DNA of 64,000 nt from Balanoglossus misakiensis (Eukaryota > Hemichordata), in NCBI GenBank assembly GCA_040954595.2, contig CM082598.2:5270001-5334000 (forward strand). Reading direction: 5' to 3'. Shown here one piece after another: positions 46,188 through 61,000 of the stretch. The first letter of the stretch is position 1. Each line of letters starts with the position of its first letter. The notes below the pieces were generated by a model. It did no database searches. It saw only the letters and a list, made by a program, of their open reading frames with translations, and was not told the DNA's origin. The position numbers and the translations under genes are program-made.

Positions 46188-47418
46188 TACACCAGCTGTT
46201 TCATCATCTTGTACTAATAACTTAAAAGGGAAAGAAAATTGATATCTACTGATATCCAATTTTGTTGAATGATTAATTTTGTTTCGAACAAGAAATTACC
46301 TGTTTCTGCATACCTGGCATACATTTTCTTCATACATTATAGATGATTTGTAATTTTTCGTCCAGTGCATACATGAAATATATATCAAAATGCTGATGAT
46401 ACGTACACTCATTGTAGTGACTGGTAGTATGGTATTTGAGTAATGGTCAGTCTTGTATCATGTGAATGGAGCCCCCAAACAGTGGTTAAAACAGTACTTT
46501 GTAGATTTGTTCTTTTGTATGTAATTGTTGAAAAACTAAACAAAGAATGGTATTTTAGGATTGCCATTTTCAAATACCACACTTACATTGTACAGTGAAT
46601 ATAGCTTCTCTGGAATTCAGAATGGGTGTGTTGTTGTGATTACATGCATTACTGGTTTAATGACGAAAAAATCCATCTCGTTACAGGAAATAGCTTTGTA
46701 ATTAATATATCACATAAAAAGGGTCTTAATTCACACTTGTAGAGGGTTTGTTAATTAAAAATATCTCTTTGGTGACAGGTTTTACGGTAATTATAATTGT
46801 ATGTATTGCTGGCCATACTAACCAATATTCATGCTATCACTCTTTTTCATCTTGCATCGTACAGAAACTCTCAGAACTCACCCAAAATACTGCTCATCAC
46901 ATCGTCATAAACTAATCTCCACACCGTATAGTTGTCATGGAAACCTCTGCATCACTGTTGCCATGGGGACACGATAACATCTGTACGGTTTTCCTGATGA
47001 GACGGTCTGTGCTGGGTGCGATACACCTTGGGGTATGAACGTTTCTGAGGAATTTGAGTGAAACAGCATCATCATGGCTTGCAACATTTACTTGCTACGT
47101 GGCAATCACTGATTAATTCACCATTTCCGAACGTCTATCTCATGCTTTTTTTCCCGAAACTGACTTTGTCTGTCTTCTCAACTGAAAATGAAATGACATC
47201 TGCACTCGTTGCGAAACTTACCGGACCTGTCATTTCCTGTCTCTTGGTATCTGTTACGAATCATGTATCTTTCCTGGGTGCTTGGTGGTCGCGTCTGCTG
47301 AATGGTACACTGACCTACAACTTCAGGATGTTAATTGTGCTAGTGGATAACACGTTACAACTATAGGCTGCTGCTTTATTAAAACACTCATTCAATCGTT
47401 CTTCAAAAGACTCGAACA

Positions 47419-48928
47419 ATGTCTGAACCACTGCTGCGCGAGACCGACTTAAACAACGAGCAAGTTCTCGAAAGTGACGTCGAAGCGTCCAAAAGAAACG
47501 CTAAACCGAAACCGAATTATGGAACGTTCTCGTTTCTTCCCAACACCAACAGATGGCCACAAATCTCCTTCCCTTTCCTATGGATCTCTTCCAAGATGAC
47601 ACTAGCGACCCCTTCCATTCAGATACAGATCGTCAGTGAAAATGACACAGACTATAGTGACTTGGAGCACCCTGATTATCAGGAGGATGTGGAAAGAGGG
47701 GACGACACCAATGTAGAGGAATTAGACATTGGTGATAGGCATCTGGAAGGTTGGTGGTTCTTTTCTTGTTTTGTATTCTGTACTGTATCAAGCCTGGGTT
47801 CTTGTTCTACTCTGTAAGACATAAAGAGTTGCTTAGTTTTTGTCTTTTCAACACAGCTGCCATTTAATAGTAATTTATAGCATTGTTATTATTGAAATCC
47901 ATCCCTATATATACATGTTTATATACAGGGTTGGTTGAGAACATTGTTATTACTGTATTGAAGTCGAGACCTATACAAAAATGTATGTATATACATTGTT
48001 AGCTGAGTAAAGACTGAAATTTTATCAGAGTGCAATACTAGTTGATACATAGTTATGTAGGTATAGCATCAATTGATGCCAAAGTTATGACAGAGTTTGC
48101 ATGTCAATTTCAACAGTTTTAATGAGAGTCTCCCCCCCCCCCCCCAATGAATCAATATAAAAATGTACAGATGCGTGATACCGGTATACACAATATGAAT
48201 CAATGATGTGTTTGCCAATTAAGTGACATACGGTACATGTGTAACATATGACATGACTCGTGTTATAATTACATTGCATATTATTTTTGTGAGGCAGATC
48301 ATAATGACAGTATGCTATCAACGGTCTGGTCATTGAACTTTAGTATCCATGGTAACTGTGGCTAAATTTACATCTTCAATATATACTGTAAAACACTTTA
48401 TTTTCACAAGCAATACATTTTTGCGAAATACGCGAGAGCCAAAATAGCGTGAAAATAAAAAGTCGCAAATTTTTTTTGAAGATAACGATGCAGTGAATGA
48501 AATAAGAGAACGCGAAAATTAATACTCGCGAAACAGTGGCCTCTCTCGATATCGCAAAAAAATTTAACTCGCGAAAATAAAGTGTTTTACAGTATTTTTA
48601 TTGTACAATATACAGCTGCCCGAGAAATCCCATACAATAGTGTGCATGATGATGCTTTGCCGTTTGATGACGATGATAGGAAAGTTCTCATCCCTGGTGA
48701 AAGAATCACAGTGAAAATCACGGATGTTGACAGATACCCGACGCCGCAGTTGCTCAATCCTAATTTGTAAGTACATTGATGATATTCTTTTTTTTCAAAA
48801 CTACATTTGTATAGATTACTCTGGCCAAATATAGTTAGATAAAACAAGGTCTACCTTGTAAAATTAAAGATTAAACAAGTCAATGTAACACAGCATGTTT
48901 CATCATTACTGATTGACACAAAACAACA

Positions 48929-49003
<75 letters not shown>

Positions 49004-52000
49004 CTCCATCTGTCTGTCCATCTGTACTGTTCATCCATCTGTCTATCTATCTACAGAGTAGACAAAACACGACCATTTCAGACATGGCCTTACAGCTACA
49101 GTGTCATTCTCCTTGAATCATTACACATTCTTTGATGTTTACCTTCTAAACAGGTATGTGATTGAGCTACAACATGGGCCATTCTCATGGAAAATCAAAA
49201 AGCGGTACCATCATTTCAGAGAACTACATGATACATTGGTACTCTACAAGGCATCAATGAAGATTCCTGTTCCCACAAAAAGGTAAAATAACATTGGAAA
49301 TTGCACATCTGCAAGATTCACAATAGGTGTATTGAACTCATAAACCTTAAAGGTATACAGTCACCTCCAATTTACATACACCCATATATGGCTGAAATGG
49401 CGTATTTGTGCGTTCTAAAGAACTTATGGTGGCGTTCTTTTTTTCGCGTGTGCCACCCACTGAAAATCTGTGATTGGCTAGATCTCAAGTTTACCATGGT
49501 AACTATAGCTATTTTTCCATTGGTGACCATATACATTGTACCTTTAACCCTTTCACCCCCAGTTCCCTCTTTAGAGGTCCAACCTTACCATAGAAAACAC
49601 TAAGGTTTGGACTGAACCATGGTGGTGAAAGGGATACTTAAAAAAGTAATTTGAGAAATAGCAGAAATAAATCACTTGCATTTTCCCCTTGCATTCGCAG
49701 ATTAAAGGAGCGAAGAAGGACTTTTAAAAAGAACAGTTTACAGAACAAGGAGTTGCCAAGACTTCCAAGAAAGCTTGATGCCCTTATTACAGCTCCACAG
49801 TTAGCCAGAAGAATGGTAAGACAAATTAATGTCAAATTTCTTTGCCAATTGAATAATATTACATTACAAGTGAAAACAGAATTTCCAACTTGATCAGTTC
49901 TGGGATAACCAATTAGGCTAGTGTAGTCTGGGTTAAGAACTTAGCACCTTTTTCACATCTCTGTACATAACCAATAGCACAAGCGAAATCCCCTGAAACA
50001 GATTCAATAGAAAGACCGCATACTTGGGTCTTAGTGGCATTTGGTTAACACTGCAGGTCCCAATACTGTTAGCCCAGTGTTAGCTATTTAACCCTATCAC
50101 CGTCATGGTTTGGTCCAAATCCACTGTTTTCTATGGTGCAGTTGGACGTCTATAGAGGGAACTGGGGGTGGAAGGGTTAAACATTTCTATCTACTTATGA
50201 ATTTAGCTGCAACCCCTATTCATCAGTATACAAATTTACCGGTAGTAGGAAAGTAAAATACTGGTATGTTATATAATGTTATGTGTGGATACAATGCAGG
50301 AAAAAGGATTTCCTGAGCGAGTGTGAGCTAACTGATATCGCAAGCTCATTAATATGATTACATCACTGAATACTATACAAAATTGCATAATAATAATTTA
50401 GCCATTGATATTCTGGGTACCATCTCAAATGCTGTTGTATAATTTGTTCAAATTATGTACGGTAACATTCTCTCTTGATCTTGGGTGTACCCATAATACA
50501 CAACATATTTCTCTCACCAGTAAATATTCTACTTTAAACTTAAAGGTATACGGTCACCTCCAATTCACATATGCCCATATATGGCAGAAATGGCGTATTT
50601 GAGACTTCTAAAGAACATATGGTGGCACTCTCTTTAGCTAGATCTCAATTTGCCATGGTAACTGTAGCTATGTTTGCATTATAGGTGACCATATACCTTT
50701 AAAAGTATACGGTCTCCGGTGGAAAATTAGCTATAGTTACCATAGCAAATTGAGATCTAGCCAATCACATATTTTCAGTGGGACGTGGCACACGCAAAAA
50801 AAAAAGAGCGCCACCATATGTTCTTCAGAACGCTCAAATACGCCATTTCAGCCATATATGGGCGTATGTAAACTGGAGGTGACTGTATACCCCACCCAGG
50901 AACCTACATCATAGCTGTGTTATAGTTATGTGCTGTTACAACCTACTTTGTTTCACAGGGTTTGTGACAGAATTTGTATGATATGAATATAAATAGTTAC
51001 TGAATATGCCCTGTGTATCTTCACCTTTTGTGTGTTCTGTATACTGCTGAGATTTACTCCTAGAGATCTTTTCTTTTTCGACTGATATTTTAATCCAGTA
51101 TGATTTAAGTTGTCCCAATAGTATGGTATTGCAGGTCAGACCTAAGGTCACTTTCAATCCTGACAGAAAAACAGATATGCACAGTAGAATAAAAACACTA
51201 TCAGCCTCATAAATTTGCTCGGAAATGGCATGCGCTATTAGTGCTGTTGGTTGTTTGTACAGAACCTGTCTGGGTTGAGAGATTAATCTGATACTGTTAC
51301 CGTTATCAGAAATTCCTGGGGAGATGCACTGATTCTGCTGTGTTGCATGCATTCATGTTTTACTCTGTTATATGTAATGGGCACTTTATCAGTTCTTACC
51401 TGACCGACCATGCAGGTAATAGTTCAGATAACTGTTACCTGGAAATTATAAACTGTACTTGTGCAAACATGAAGACATCTGTTTGTGTATAAAGCAAATC
51501 ATCTGATGCATAGATGACTAATTTTTTGTTATAATTAAAACACATTGATTGGCCATATCTAGGTAACAGCATGATAGCATCTGTCTTCTCGTAGGTCTGT
51601 GGGTCACCTAAAAATAGCATTCAACCTCAGGTATTAAAGAGACCATGGGTGACTCACATTTCCTTGCGTAAACAGCTGTATACCCCCATGGCCAGTCAAT
51701 ATATGTATACTATTGCCTCATAGCCTGATGTAACCTGTGCTACTATGATGTATTTGTATGAGGTGCTAAATTTGCTAACCCAGGCTGCTTGGGTTACTCC
51801 AGGGCTGATCCTAAGTTTTGATCAGTACTGTATAGAATGACAATTGAAATTTGTTAAATGTTATGCTTATAAAAAACAAGTGTACTAAAAGCATACATTG
51901 TAGATCAACATTATTAACTCATAAATAATGCATGTGAGAATAACATCAAATAAAAATGAATGGTGATTCATAGAACATAAAATAAATATGATTTATATCA

Positions 52001-55000
52001 TTATCAACCTTATATATATTTCTAGCTTGTTTTCAGCATGTGTTAAAATATTTTTTTCCAGCTCCATAGCCATAGTGACCCAGTAACATCAACAGATATG
52101 TCTGTATGTACATATAAGTTGTGATTGTCATTTGTCAATAGCAGATTAAAGGGACACCCATTAAGCTATAATTAACATAAATTTACATATATCATTTATG
52201 TGGTGGCACACTTTTGTTTCATTTGATCCAAGTGAAAATTGGTTACTATTGTCATGTAATATATGGCTTATGTGGTATCTTTATACCAGAGGCTGTGTCC
52301 CTTTAATACTGCATTGATACCAGTGACTGTGTCCCTTTAATACTGCATGATGAGAGATGTTCTGTTTTTACCCCATGTAAATGCAAGGCACCAACAATTG
52401 CAGCATAATACATATATACAGTAAAACCTGTCTAAACCATTCTAATCTGGAAACCTGTCTTTATCGAACACGTTTTCACACAGAACAGTTTGTTAATTTA
52501 AAAAGAACCTCTATTTCAGAGTAAAACTGACAAAATTGGCTTAAAAAGTGAAAATTTACTTGTGTTCGCAAACGACAATTTGGAATAATTCTGTTGTGAA
52601 TGATATTTTCGTGAGCTGCAGAAATCAATCCTGAATAATCTTTCAAAACAAGGAGACTTGTATTTTCATGGGGACTTTGCAAGAACATCTTTTCTGTGTG
52701 TGTAATTGCTACTGCATGCTGTTCATGTTTCCGTGACAGTCGTGTGGGGCTCCCGTACAATTATAAAGCCGTGTAAACTGCTTTATGCATAATTCATAAA
52801 CTGTAGAAAATATGCACATATGCTTGAACACAATGATTGCCAATTTGTAGTTTGCAACGCAGGTTTTGTGTGAATACATTGGTGTCATGCAAAGAGTGAT
52901 GAAGTCTAAAACTGTGTGGCAATGGCTTAAAGGGACAAAGTCTCTCTCTCGCTGCCCCTTTTCCATTGATTATGTTTGATACAAGACACCGTTTGTTATT
53001 GTACATGTGGATATATAGTGAATCAGCGTTCGACCACACACGTACAACTTCCATCCCGCTTGTATAATAATATGAGAGTAAAAATTCGGCCAAAATTAAT
53101 AAATGGTAAAGACCGATTATTCATTTTTGCGAGTTTTTCACTCTCGTGTCTACAAGTGGGATGGAAGTTGTGTGTGCATGGTTGAACGTTCATTCATTAT
53201 ATCCACATGTAGAATAACATGAACGGTGTCTTGTATCAAACATATAATTAATGGAAAAAGGCCAGTGAGAGAGAGACTTTGTCCCTTTAATTTAACCTTC
53301 ACAAATCTGCAACTCACTTTCAACGAAGCTTTTTGTTTTGTGCTATTATATTGTCACATCCTCATGCAATCAGCCAGCACTTTGTTGGAATTCAAATTAA
53401 TTATTCCGCTCTATGGCTGGTAAAACTGTGTTGTATAATTCTGACAGCCATATGGAAGATTGAATTGTGGTCGTGTGTGTCGACTATACTGGACTCTCCC
53501 TGGAGATGTGTGATTTTACTCAGCTGAACTGATAGTGGATTCAGAAAGCATACATAGTATAGCGACATACTCGACAGTTATCTGGTTGATAATTATCACT
53601 GAGGGGCAGCTGTTAATTCACTATTATATAAACTTATTTTGTGGCAGCATTTAGTGCTTTGTGTATTTCCCAAGATATCGCCAATTGGGCAACAGTTGGA
53701 AGCTCCATTAGTTGTTATGATGTACTATTTAAGCAATAAAACACCCCCAGCCATGGTATATCACGAGATTTTGACCAGTTCACGACATATACGCACGAGC
53801 GATAGCGAGTGCGTATATGGAGTTGAACTGGTCAAAATCGAGTGGTATACCATGGCTGGGGTGTTTTATTGCTATTATATTATGCCAGTATATTGAAACT
53901 TTGCATAAAACATTTTAAAAAGGCATTTTCTTTAACTATGATATATGACTGTGGTATATGGCTAATATATCACGGTCACGTGTCGTGTCTCGACCAATCA
54001 AATAGCGTGATTTACACCATCAATATACTGGTATAATATAATGGTATTTATGCTCTGGGTAACAACTTCATTTTCTGGGTTTCGGCCCAGGTTGGCAAAA
54101 AATAGCATTTCATTTATTGTCCAATGTCCTTGGCACGTTGAATTGAAGCCTTGCGGAGTTTTATATATTAATCTGCCAGCAATAACAATTGTCATTGCTT
54201 GCATGCAGGTTTTTTTTAACATGCTGCATTGTAAGGAGGAGAAAAAGAGAAAAAGTGCTTTATACACACAACAAAAATAGTGAAAATAAAATAGGCAAAA
54301 GTAACAGCTTATCAGCCTTTGCTTTTATAACCAGCAGATTAATAACACATGCTTCATGCCGGAAAATAATGCTGTAGTAATTATAGTGATAATTTTCATG
54401 CTTGGAGCAAAATCATAAGGCTACATCATTAAATGCACTAAATATAAATTAAAGGTATACGGTCACCTATGGAAAATTAGTCATAGTTACATGGCAAATT
54501 GAGATCTAGCCAATCACAGATTTTCAGTGGGTGGCACACGAGAAAAAAAAGAGCGCCACCATGTGTTCTTTAGAACGCTTAAATATGCCATTTCAGCCAT
54601 ATATGGGCGTATGTAAATTGGAGGTGACTGTATACGGTACTTTAATGTGAGTTGCTGGGACTTGCTGCTAAAATTTGTTAACAAACAAAACAACAATTCG
54701 CTCCTGTAGAGGGCGACATTGTGACCTTCACTGCTCCACCAGTGCCCCCCTCTTGAGGAACCACCACCAAATATTAGGGTAGGGGACTATACCCAGATCT
54801 ACTTCAGTGCATGTATGTTTATCAAATCCATGATCATACATGTAAAATTTCAAGAAATCGCTACTGTAAAACACTTTATTTTCGCGAGTTGAAATTTTTC
54901 GCGATATCGAGAGAGGCCACTGTTTCGCGAGTATTAATTTTCGCGTTCTCTTATTTCATTCACTGCATCGTTATCTACACAAAAAATTACGCAACTTTTT

Positions 55001-58000
55001 ATTTTCACGCTATTTTGGCTCTCGCGTATTTCGCGAAAATTTATTGCTCGCGAAAATAAAGTGTTTTACAGTATTTTAGAATTGGCATTGTGTCCCCATA
55101 ATCAGTTTCTTACTGGAAAAATTAAGATGCAAACTGTTTTGTATTAATTTTTTTTAAATTCATCATTGTACATAATGAAAGTCAAGAAAATGATATAGTC
55201 CCCTACCCAGTTCAGTTGTGCACAAAAATTATATATGGGTACCAGTATATGATACTGACGTGACCATAACATTTTCACAATGGTGATGATTCCAACTGGT
55301 TGCCAACTCAAAATAACACTCTCATTGAACTGAATTTTTAAAAGTACTGATGGAGTTGTTTTTCTACCCTTTGCAGGTGCAACTTGAAAAATATTTACAG
55401 AATTTACTCAACAATCCAATTTACAGAAGAAATAACCACACGGTAGGTATCTGTCATCACTATAAGGCTAAATAAAAAAATATGAATGAATGAATGAATG
55501 AATGAATGAATGAATGAATGAATGAATACGTTTATTCAGTATATATATGGCCACTGACCCTTTAAATACAAAATAAAATACAATATTCACTATTCATTGA
55601 ATAAAAAAATATGTGCTGTTGTATTTACATGGTTTTCAGAAATAGGGTAGGTAGGGAAATTACTGCCATACTGTTACAACTTGGATGAACCATTTATGGA
55701 TATGTCGTAACTCTCTGCATTAATTGTTTTCACTGTGTGTGACAACTAACACTAGTTTTTTCAGTACAACATCTGTGACTTGATGTTTTATTCATGAAAT
55801 TATAAATATTTGTGTATTAATTGAAATGACTCTGTGTTTAATGCCACTTTTTGCCTTGATGTCGTTCAGATCATCAAATTTGCACAAAAACCAGGGTCAT
55901 TTGATAATTTCCATACGCTTTTGCACCCTGCTATTATGTGTTGTCTTTTTATGGCTTTTGGTGCATTTTATTTAATTACTGAACAAGAAAATGTGACACT
56001 CTTTTGCCATTTTATTCTGATTTTATAGTGATGTACTAAACTGCTAATTTTAATACCTCTAATTCTGTATTCCTCACCTATGCACGCACGGACATTGAAT
56101 GTCAAAATATTATAAAAATGAATCTAAAACATACTTTAAAACACTTTATTTTTGCGAGTTAAAATTTTCGCGATATCGAGAGAGGCCACTGTTTCGCAAG
56201 TATTAATCTCTTATTTCATTTACTGCATCGTTATCTTCAAACAAAATTTACGCGACTTTTTATTTTCACGCTATTTTGGCTCTCGCGATTTCGCAAAAAT
56301 TTATTGCTCGCGAAAATAAAGTGTTTTACAGTATTGATTCCCAGTGGTAGAGCGTTAGAAGCAAATGATATTTCATTTTTCTTTTTTTTTTATATTTCCA
56401 GCTTGAATTTTTAGAAGTCAGTCACTTTTCTTTTGTTAATGAACTTGGGAGTAAAGGAAAGTAAGTTGAGTTTTATTTTATTGAAATTTGTAAAAATTTC
56501 ATTAGGAAGAAAATGAGACCCTTTCCAGAGGGGCTTGGGCCCACGACCCCAGAGTACATTTCCATACTTCCAATCAAGCTAATGGATCCCCTAAAAAAAG
56601 ATCGGGGCATTTCTACAAGTATATGAATGATAAATATCTCATATTTCACCTCAGTCTATTTAAAGGTATACGGTAACCTATGGAAATTTAGCTACAATTA
56701 CCATGGTAAACTAGAGATCTAGCCAATCACGGATTTTCATTGGGTGGCACGTCACGCGAAAAAAGAGCGCTACCCTATGTTCTTTAGAACGCTCAAATAC
56801 GCTAATTCTTCAGCCATATATGGGCGTATGTAAATTGGAGGTGACTGTAATACCTTTAATCAATTGAATGCAATACAACATCAGAGAGGCCGCTCTTACA
56901 GACCCTAGGAAAATTCCATAATGAATTAATATCAGCGTGCTGTGTGATAATAAATCATTCAAAGTGGATGCATGCCTCTGAAGGATTTTTTTTCTTATTT
57001 ATGTTTTAATGAATAATCAAACACTTATTAGACAAAAAAGCCAAACAAAAATTACAAGACATAACAAAATGAGGTTTACATCTACACACATCTAATTCAA
57101 CAATACATGAGGTTTACATCTACACACATCTAATTCAACAATACATTCACCAGAATATTATGACTGTTTAACAGGGAAGGTGTTGTTAAGAAGAGATCTG
57201 GTGGACATCGAATACCGCTGGGTTGTTGTACAAGGTGCTGTGGTGGGTGCTACTGTGAGTGGGCTGGCCACTGGAATAAAAGGTAATGCAGGTGTGAACC
57301 TGGAACTTGGTTTTTATCAAACTTGCACAGAGTCATCTAATGGTCCAGTAAAATGAAGTGATCTCAAATCCTACCATGTACCAATTCATGTAGCAAACCA
57401 CTTGACTACACTTTTAGTGAATGAACTTTCAACCACATACAACTTCCATCCCGCTTGTAAGTTATGTGAGTAAAAACTCGCCCCAAATGAATACATGGTA
57501 GAGAACGATTATTCATTTGGCCAGGTTTTTTTTCACTCTCATGTCTACAAGTTGGATGGAACTCGTGTGTGGTTGAACGTTGATTCACTATATATCCACA
57601 TGTAAACGGTGTCTTGTATCAAACATACATTGTAATTAAGGGAAAAGGGGCAGTGGGAGAGAGAGACTTTGTCCCTTTAATAGGTTACAGTTTTGATTAC
57701 TTAATGCCCTTTCAACCGCCAGTTCCCATGGTGGTGAAAGAGTTAAAGATGATACAATCCCCAAGAGCGATCCTGCTTTATAGTACATTTGTATTTTTTA
57801 TAGAAACATTACCTGGTACATAATGTCCATAGAATCCATATATATGGTTTCCATAGAATCCATATTTTATGTACCAGGTAATATTTCTGTGTTCCTCTTT
57901 AATGGTACCTTATACAAAACCGTGACTTTTATTCTTGCTTGTGTAGATGGTTGCTAACCAAGGATAGTTATGTTGGTTATATGAGACCCAAAGATGGAAG

Positions 58001-61000
58001 ACTGTGCTGTGTGGTTCTGATGGATGAAGATTTCTCTGTTAGTTCTGGTCTCATTCACACTGGTGTTCATCACGGCCTTCTAGTCACTAATATGACTAGG
58101 TAGGTTGTTTTCATACAACGAGAAAGATTCATCAATAATGAGATATCAGTTAATATGAATAAGTATCTGGTGTTTGTTTGTTTTTTGTATATTTTGCAGC
58201 ATAATGTTTATTTGAGATTGTACAGTTGTACATGCATATGAAACATTGGTGAAAAAGTTATAATGGTGTTGTTCATCTGATCAAGTTCAGAAATACATAT
58301 ACAGTACAAATGCAGCAAAATCTAGCATATACTGTAAAACACTATATTTTCACGAGCAATAAACTTTTCGCGAAATACACGAGAGCCAAAATAGCGTGAA
58401 AATGAAAAGTTGTGTAATTTTTGAAGATAACGATGCAGTGAATGAAAATAAAGTGTTTTACAGTAATAAATATCAATATGAAGTATGACTATACAAGATT
58501 ATTAAAGCGAATCTTAATTCTTGCTTGACAGGAATTTACTTCTGAAGTGCTGGACGCGGAGGAAAGCCAGAGAATGGGCTGAATTCATCAGTGAATTGGC
58601 TGAGAAGTGTGAATATACGAAGAAAAATAGACACAGATCATTTGCTCCAGTTAGAACTGAATCCTATGCTAAGTGGTAAGTTATTATACATTTAACTTTT
58701 AATAGCTCTGACTCAGCTAACATTGTCCATGTATTTTGAATGTCAGTTGTTATCAGTTCAAAGGGGCAAAGTCTCTCTCTCGCAGGCCTTTTTCCATTAA
58801 TTATGTTTGATACAAGACACCGTTCATGTTATTATACAATGTGATATATAGTGAATCAACATTCAACGGCACACAACTTCCATCCCGTTTGTAGGAAATG
58901 GGGAAGAAGAGATAGATTTTGTCCCTTTTTGACTGAAACACATGGTACAGGTTGGACCGGTGTAAGCTATTTCCACTGTTGTTTATGCAGCCTGTCTAGC
59001 TGTTACTTGAGTTAGTCTGCACTATTGTAAAGTATTCTGATGCTAAATGAGATATGAGGTAATCAATTTGCTAACCAAGTGAATGGAAACATAAACAATT
59101 TTGTTGTCTTTCCTAACAGGTTCATTGATGGTGCTGATTATTTCAATGCAGTAGCTGATAGTTTAGAAAGTGCCAAAGAAGAAATATTCATCACAGACTG
59201 GTGGTAAGTCACAGATTAATTAATAACATTATACGGTACATGTATTGCCACTATACTGTAACATTTCTCTGTGAAGTATAACATCATGGAGTTATCATCA
59301 AGAGTGGCTCACTTGTGACATTATTTTGGTCATTGTAGTTTCTTTTGATTGATTAATCTTATTCTGTTCCTTGAAATACACTCAAGCATCAGTTGCTATA
59401 ACTCAACTAAACTAAGGTGTGAGTTGAATTTTAATATCTGGTGATTAAGAACATTTCAGTGAGCAGAAACACATATTAATAATCTTTCAAAAGAAACTAA
59501 ATAAGCGGCTTTCCCCTTTCAGTTTAAGTTCAAAATTATAAAGACAGTCATGATAATTTTTTGACATAAAAATGGATAAGCAAAATAAGTTCTGATCAAA
59601 CAGCACATCTCCAAAAGTATTCACGTATGCAATGCTATCATTTTTGAAGGCTCAGTCCCGAAATTTACATGAAGAGACCAATAACAGAAGGCAACCGATG
59701 GAGGTTAGACCAAATACTCAAGAGAAAAGCAGTAAGTCTTGTTTCTCAGTTTTGCTTTTGTTGTTGTTGTTGTTGACATTTTCTTGTTTTGTTGTGGTTG
59801 TTGATATTGTCATCATGATGAAAATGGACAGAACTGCTTTTGTGTTGTCAATATTTGTTTGTTTTGTTGTAGTTGTTGATATTCTCATCATGAAATCTGA
59901 TAGAACTTTCTGCTGTTAAAATGCTTTCTGCTGTTAAAATGCTTTCTGCTGTTAAAATGCAATGCAATGCCAAATATGCAAGAAGTGCAATTTGTATGAA
60001 GACAGTAAGTTAAAAGCAATTCTGTGGACTTACCCCTTTCACCACCACGTCTTATGTTGACAGGAAAGAGGAGTGAAAGTATTTGTGTTACTGTACAAAG
60101 AAGTGGAGATGGCCCTTGGGTTGAAGAGCAGCTACAGCAAACAGACATTGAGGAAACTTCACCCAAACATCAAGGTACATACCGGTACATATACATGTAA
60201 AAGTAATTGGGCTGTTAAGCATGCTGGATTAGGGTCAGGGAAGTTGATGTACAGTGAAATCTGTCATTACGCACACCTGTCTAATCAAGACACCTTTCAA
60301 CTAAGGGACCGTTCAGTTTTTACGGCCGGGGGGGGGGGGGGGGGTCACTTAAATTTTGAAGTCCACAAGGGGGGGGTCATCTGGTTTTTTTAAACGTTTA
60401 GGGGGGAGTCACATACTTTTGCCACCGAACTTTTGCTTTTGAGTCTACAAAATTGCAGTTTCGCACCCTTTATTTTACAAAATTTTCCCCTCCCACGCCC
60501 ACCCCCTTCATTCTTCGCCACATTGCATTTTTTGCTGGTTTGTCTAGTGTACCAGGGCAGAGTGCTTGCCACCCCAACCCCACCAATGATAATATTTAAC
60601 AAAGTGAATACATAAAGGAGAATAATTGTTTAAACCATTTTGCATAACTGATAGTTTCGCGCTGCATCTTCTATATACTAGAAGTTTTATAAATAATGTC
60701 ATGACGAAGATGACACCAAATCTTCTAACTTTGAGTGGAGTGGCAAAAAGTAAAATTGGTCCTCCCAAACATTGAGATAATTTGCTTTTGAGTTCATTAA
60801 AATGCAACTTTGCACTACATATTTTACAAAATTTTCTTACCCACCCACCCCCCTCCACTTTTCTTGTTTTACCGATTCTAGCAACTATTGTATTGACTTG
60901 TCATTTTAATTTGTTCATAGATTTCTTTATTGCAATGATATACTATTATATACTTCAATAATACTTGAAGAAATTTATAATTGAGGTGTGAGGAGCCTCA

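Larger units (their letters stand above)
39315..47418. other. gene-poor 8-kb region upstream of PLD
   Basis: No exon with recognisable family similarity was found on either strand. It holds MITEs B (42349), C (44744, 45993), repeat F (42893), a TTAA/CCCTTTCACC-type element (43668), a G run at 43748-43764 and CCAT/CCAC-rich tracts near 45430-45505. A good donor, GTAAGT at 40881 after an otherwise unexplained stretch, could belong to a noncoding first exon of PLD. That is a guess. Confidence 0.5.
49816..55376. other. PLD intron 4, 5.6 kb, mostly repeats
   Basis: The longest intron in the window. It contains at least eight short elements of families A, B, C and J plus two adjacent foldbacks. 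No additional coding exon was recognised. The minus-strand open frame at about 50936-51352 matches no family. Confidence 0.7.

Noticed and set aside
50936-51352. 138-aa minus-strand open frame in PLD intron 4
   Set aside because: No family similarity and random-looking composition; it lies within a large repeat-rich intron.
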